This document shows positions 62,052-64,000 of a stretch of DNA of 64,000 nt, one piece after another. Location of the stretch: the NCBI RefSeq assembly GCF_029837695.1, contig NZ_JAOEEA010000005.1:1-64000 (forward strand), in the 5' to 3' direction. The DNA is from Pseudomonas sp. GD04019. GTDB taxonomy: Bacteria > Pseudomonadota > Gammaproteobacteria > Pseudomonadales > Pseudomonadaceae. How positions within the stretch are numbered: position 1 is the stretch's first letter; each line of letters begins with the position of its first letter. The notes under the pieces were generated by a model. It worked only from the letters and a program-made list of their open reading frames with translations, did no database searches and was not told the origin of the DNA. The translations under genes and the position numbers were made by a program.

Positions 62052-63743
62052 TTACACGCCAATCGCCGCCGGCAACACGCCCGCGCTCATGGTGCCCCAG
62101 CGGCGCCCGCCGACCATGAGGGGCACGTACATCACGAAGATCACCGTCGTGGTGCCCGGCAGCACGAAGGTTCCCATGCTCACATGGCTGCACTTGCGCA
62201 TGTTCTCGTGCTCCACCGCCGAGCCGAAGAAGCGCAGGTGCGTGCTCTTCGCCGCGTCGATGGCCGGATCGCCGCAGGGTTCCTGCGACGCCGCGCTGCG
62301 GGCGGCTGCCAGGTAGCCACGGTCGTTGACCGGGGCGACGTAAAGCACGCCGTCCTTGCCGCCGGTATCCCACTGGTCCAGCAGAGGCTGGATCTGCCGG
62401 CGATAGGGCTCCGCCCAGCTCACGTTGTGCTTGGGCGGGTTGCTGTTGGCGATGGCCTGGTAGTTGTGATCGAACAGGTCGATGCCGGAGGCCTGCAGGG
62501 CGTCCAGCCGAGTCTCGATATCGGCGCGCCTCAGCATGAGCATGTCGATGATCGCCTCCAGGCGACCGTGGCCCAGGCGGAAGCCACTGAGGTCCTGCAG
62601 CAGCAGGTTGGCGCTGTCGCGGGTGCGGTCGGCCTGGGTGAAGCTCTGCTGCATGCAGGCGCTGATGGTCAGGCTGAAGTCGCGAATGCGGCTGCTGTGC
62701 TGGTGCGTCTCGGCATTGGTCGCGGTCAGCTCCTCGAGGGCACTGCTGACCATCAGCAGGTCGTCGTTGGCGCGCTGGAAGTCCTCGACCATGGTGGCGA
62801 ACTGGTCGGCGGCAACGCCTACCGCCGCGCCTGCCGTGGTGCTCTGTTCGTGCATGTCCCGGGTCTGACGTTCGGCGCCGGACATGGCGCTGGCCATCTG
62901 TTCCATCAGCTGCCCGATCTGCTGCGCCGCGCTGCCGACCTTGAGCGAGAGATTGCGTACCTCGTCGGCGACCACGGCGAAGCCACGGCCCTGCTCGCCG
63001 GCCCGCGCTGCCTCGATGGCGGCGTTGAGGGCGAGCATGTTGGTCTGCGCGGAAAAGTCCTGCACCGTGGTGAGGATCTCCCGCACCCGCGCGGAGGTAC
63101 TCTCCAACGCCGCGATATTGTGCTGGAAGCCGTCCATGGTCTGGCTGATCGCCTGCATGTGCCGGCAGGCGTCGCCGAGCTGGCTTTGTGACTGACGCGC
63201 CAGGTCCAGATTGCGGCTGTTCATTTCGGTGATGCCGCCGGTGCGCGCGGAAATGTCCTGCAGGGCGCCGGTGGTTTGCTCGCTGGCCTGGAAGATCAGT
63301 TCGGAGAGATTCTGCTGCTGAAGCGCGTCCTGCGCCGCGCGTTCCGATTGCAGGCGGCTGCCGGCCGAGGTGGCGGCGACCTGCAGGCTGTTCTGCTGCA
63401 GGCGCGCGATGTTGTCGCGCAGGCGTGCGGTCAGGCTCTGCAGGACCTGTGTGCTGCCATCCGGCGAATCCGTGGCGGCAGGCCCGGTGAGGTCGACCAG
63501 GCTGCCATTGATTGCAGCAAGGCGCTCGCTCAGTATGTTCACTCGTTGCGCCTTGTGCAGGCGCCAGCCGAGGATGAAGATCGGCAGCGCCATGGCCAGC
63601 GCGACCAGGCGCAGGCCGTTGTCCGCCTGGGTCAGCACCGCGGCGATCAGGAACAGCTGGCAGAACACCAGCAGCGGGTAGGCACCGGGAAGGGTTGAGC
63701 GGGCCGGCTCGGCCGGGACGGCAGCAATCTGATGGGCGGGCAT
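62052..63743 (-). CDS. Methyl-accepting chemotaxis protein with C-terminal sensory domain
   Basis: A 563-residue receptor. Two close hydrophobic helices lie near the N-terminus (about 22-40 and 44-58) with almost no periplasmic loop. A helical linker follows, then the signalling hairpin ([20 protein letters not shown] and [17 protein letters not shown]). A C-terminal part of about 150 residues follows ([52 protein letters not shown]), similar to a single-Cache-like sensor. So the sensor is cytoplasmic and after the signalling domain, the reverse of classic receptors. Confidence 0.88.
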   Translation of the reverse strand: MPAHQIAAVPAEPARSTLPGAYPLLVFCQLFLIAAVLTQADNGLRLVALAMALPIFILGWRLHKAQRVNILSERLAAINGSLVDLTGPAATDSPDGSTQVLQSLTARLRDNIARLQQNSLQVAATSAGSRLQSERAAQDALQQQNLSELIFQASEQTTGALQDISARTGGITEMNSRNLDLARQSQSQLGDACRHMQAISQTMDGFQHNIAALESTSARVREILTTVQDFSAQTNMLALNAAIEAARAGEQGRGFAVVADEVRNLSLKVGSAAQQIGQLMEQMASAMSGAERQTRDMHEQSTTAGAAVGVAADQFATMVEDFQRANDDLLMVSSALEELTATNAETHQHSSRIRDFSLTISACMQQSFTQADRTRDSANLLLQDLSGFRLGHGRLEAIIDMLMLRRADIETRLDALQASGIDLFDHNYQAIANSNPPKHNVSWAEPYRRQIQPLLDQWDTGGKDGVLYVAPVNDRGYLAAARSAASQEPCGDPAIDAAKSTHLRFFGSAVEHENMRKCSHVSMGTFVLPGTTTVIFVMYVPLMVGGRRWGTMSAGVLPAAIGV

Positions 63744-63879
63744 GAGTACACCTGCAGCACTGTTATTGGTTTTATGTGGCTTGAACTCGCGCGGGCATGG
63801 TTACAAATAGTGTGACGCCGAGCACATCGCTCCTTCGGTTGAACGAGCGATTAATCCTTTTTTCCTACGCGAGGCTTTC

Positions 63880-64000
63880 ATGCAGCTGTCCGCCCTGTAT
63901 CGCTATCCCCTCAAGTCCGCCCGCGGCGAAAGTCTGAGCAGTTCGCCGCTGGAGGTGCTTGGCCTGCGCGGCGACCGCCGCTGGATGCTGGTGGAGCCGG
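63880..64000 (+). CDS. MOSC-domain protein, N-terminal fragment (continues beyond window)
   Basis: About 40 codons are visible (MQLSALYRYPLKSARGESLS, then LEVLGLRGDRRWMLVEP). The start matches the MOSC N-terminal beta-barrel of YcbX-like proteins, which handle molybdenum-cofactor-dependent reduction. GAGGC precedes the ATG. Confidence 0.8.
   Translation, partial: MQLSALYRYPLKSARGESLSSSPLEVLGLRGDRRWMLVEP

Overview
This 64-kb window is chromosomal DNA of a Pseudomonas species (high GC, GC-ending codons, no plasmid or phage modules). Gene order matches, from memory, several Pseudomonas aeruginosa PAO1 neighbourhoods: phhC-phhB-phhA/phhR, acsA-aotJQMOP-argR-aruCFGDB-aruE-alaS-lysC-rsmA, and mobA-moaB-moeA plus the AraC/FAD-oxidase/G3P-dehydrogenase/kinase block. 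It is not PAO1 itself: amrZ sits beside mgtE, and a psl-type exopolysaccharide operon lies between moeA and the AraC regulator. The closest fit is another member of the aeruginosa/alcaligenes/mendocina side of the genus.

Layout. 1-4.3 kb: a PhnCD-like ABC transporter diverges from selD-selU and an overlapping small acidic gene; together they look like a selenium uptake and tRNA-selenation block. 4.4-8.7 kb: the phenylalanine-degradation genes phhABC, divergent from their activator phhR, with two TyrR-box-like sites between them. 8.9-11.8 kb: a membrane protein and acetyl-CoA synthetase. 12.0-17.5 kb: the arginine/ornithine uptake operon aotJQMOP-argR behind a sigma-54-like promoter and an ArgR box. 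17.5-19.1 kb: an IS481-family element with a frameshifted transposase, inserted in the loop of a palindrome in an intergenic repeat. 19.1-27.5 kb: a small membrane-anchored protein, then the arginine succinyltransferase operon aruCFGDB-(small ORF)-aruE, preceded by two ArgR boxes. 27.7-36 kb: alaS, lysC, rsmA, five tRNAs (Ser-GCU, two Arg-ACG, Arg-CCU, Pro-CGG), mgtE with a possible leader peptide, and amrZ. 36-38.7 kb: a lipoprotein and the molybdenum-cofactor genes mobA, moaB and moeA. 38.7-53.7 kb (minus strand): a 12-gene psl operon, pslA to pslK with an extra hexapeptide acetyltransferase between pslJ and pslK. 53.9-61 kb: an AraC regulator divergent from an alkyl-DHAP-synthase-like oxidase, a glycerol-3-phosphate-dehydrogenase-like enzyme, an FGGY kinase and a lipid kinase, whose joint pathway is unknown. 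61-64 kb: a CheV-like protein, an unusual chemoreceptor with a C-terminal sensor region, and the start of a MOSC-domain protein.

Themes. Much of the window is amino-acid catabolism (Phe/Tyr and Arg) feeding central carbon, each module next to its own regulator (PhhR, ArgR). Two known biofilm regulators, RsmA and AmrZ, are encoded in the same window as psl, a target type for both in P. aeruginosa. The less-explained items are the mgtE leader ORF, the psl variant, the ether-lipid-like/G3P operon, the selenium-linked transporter with its small partner protein, and the palindrome-targeting IS.
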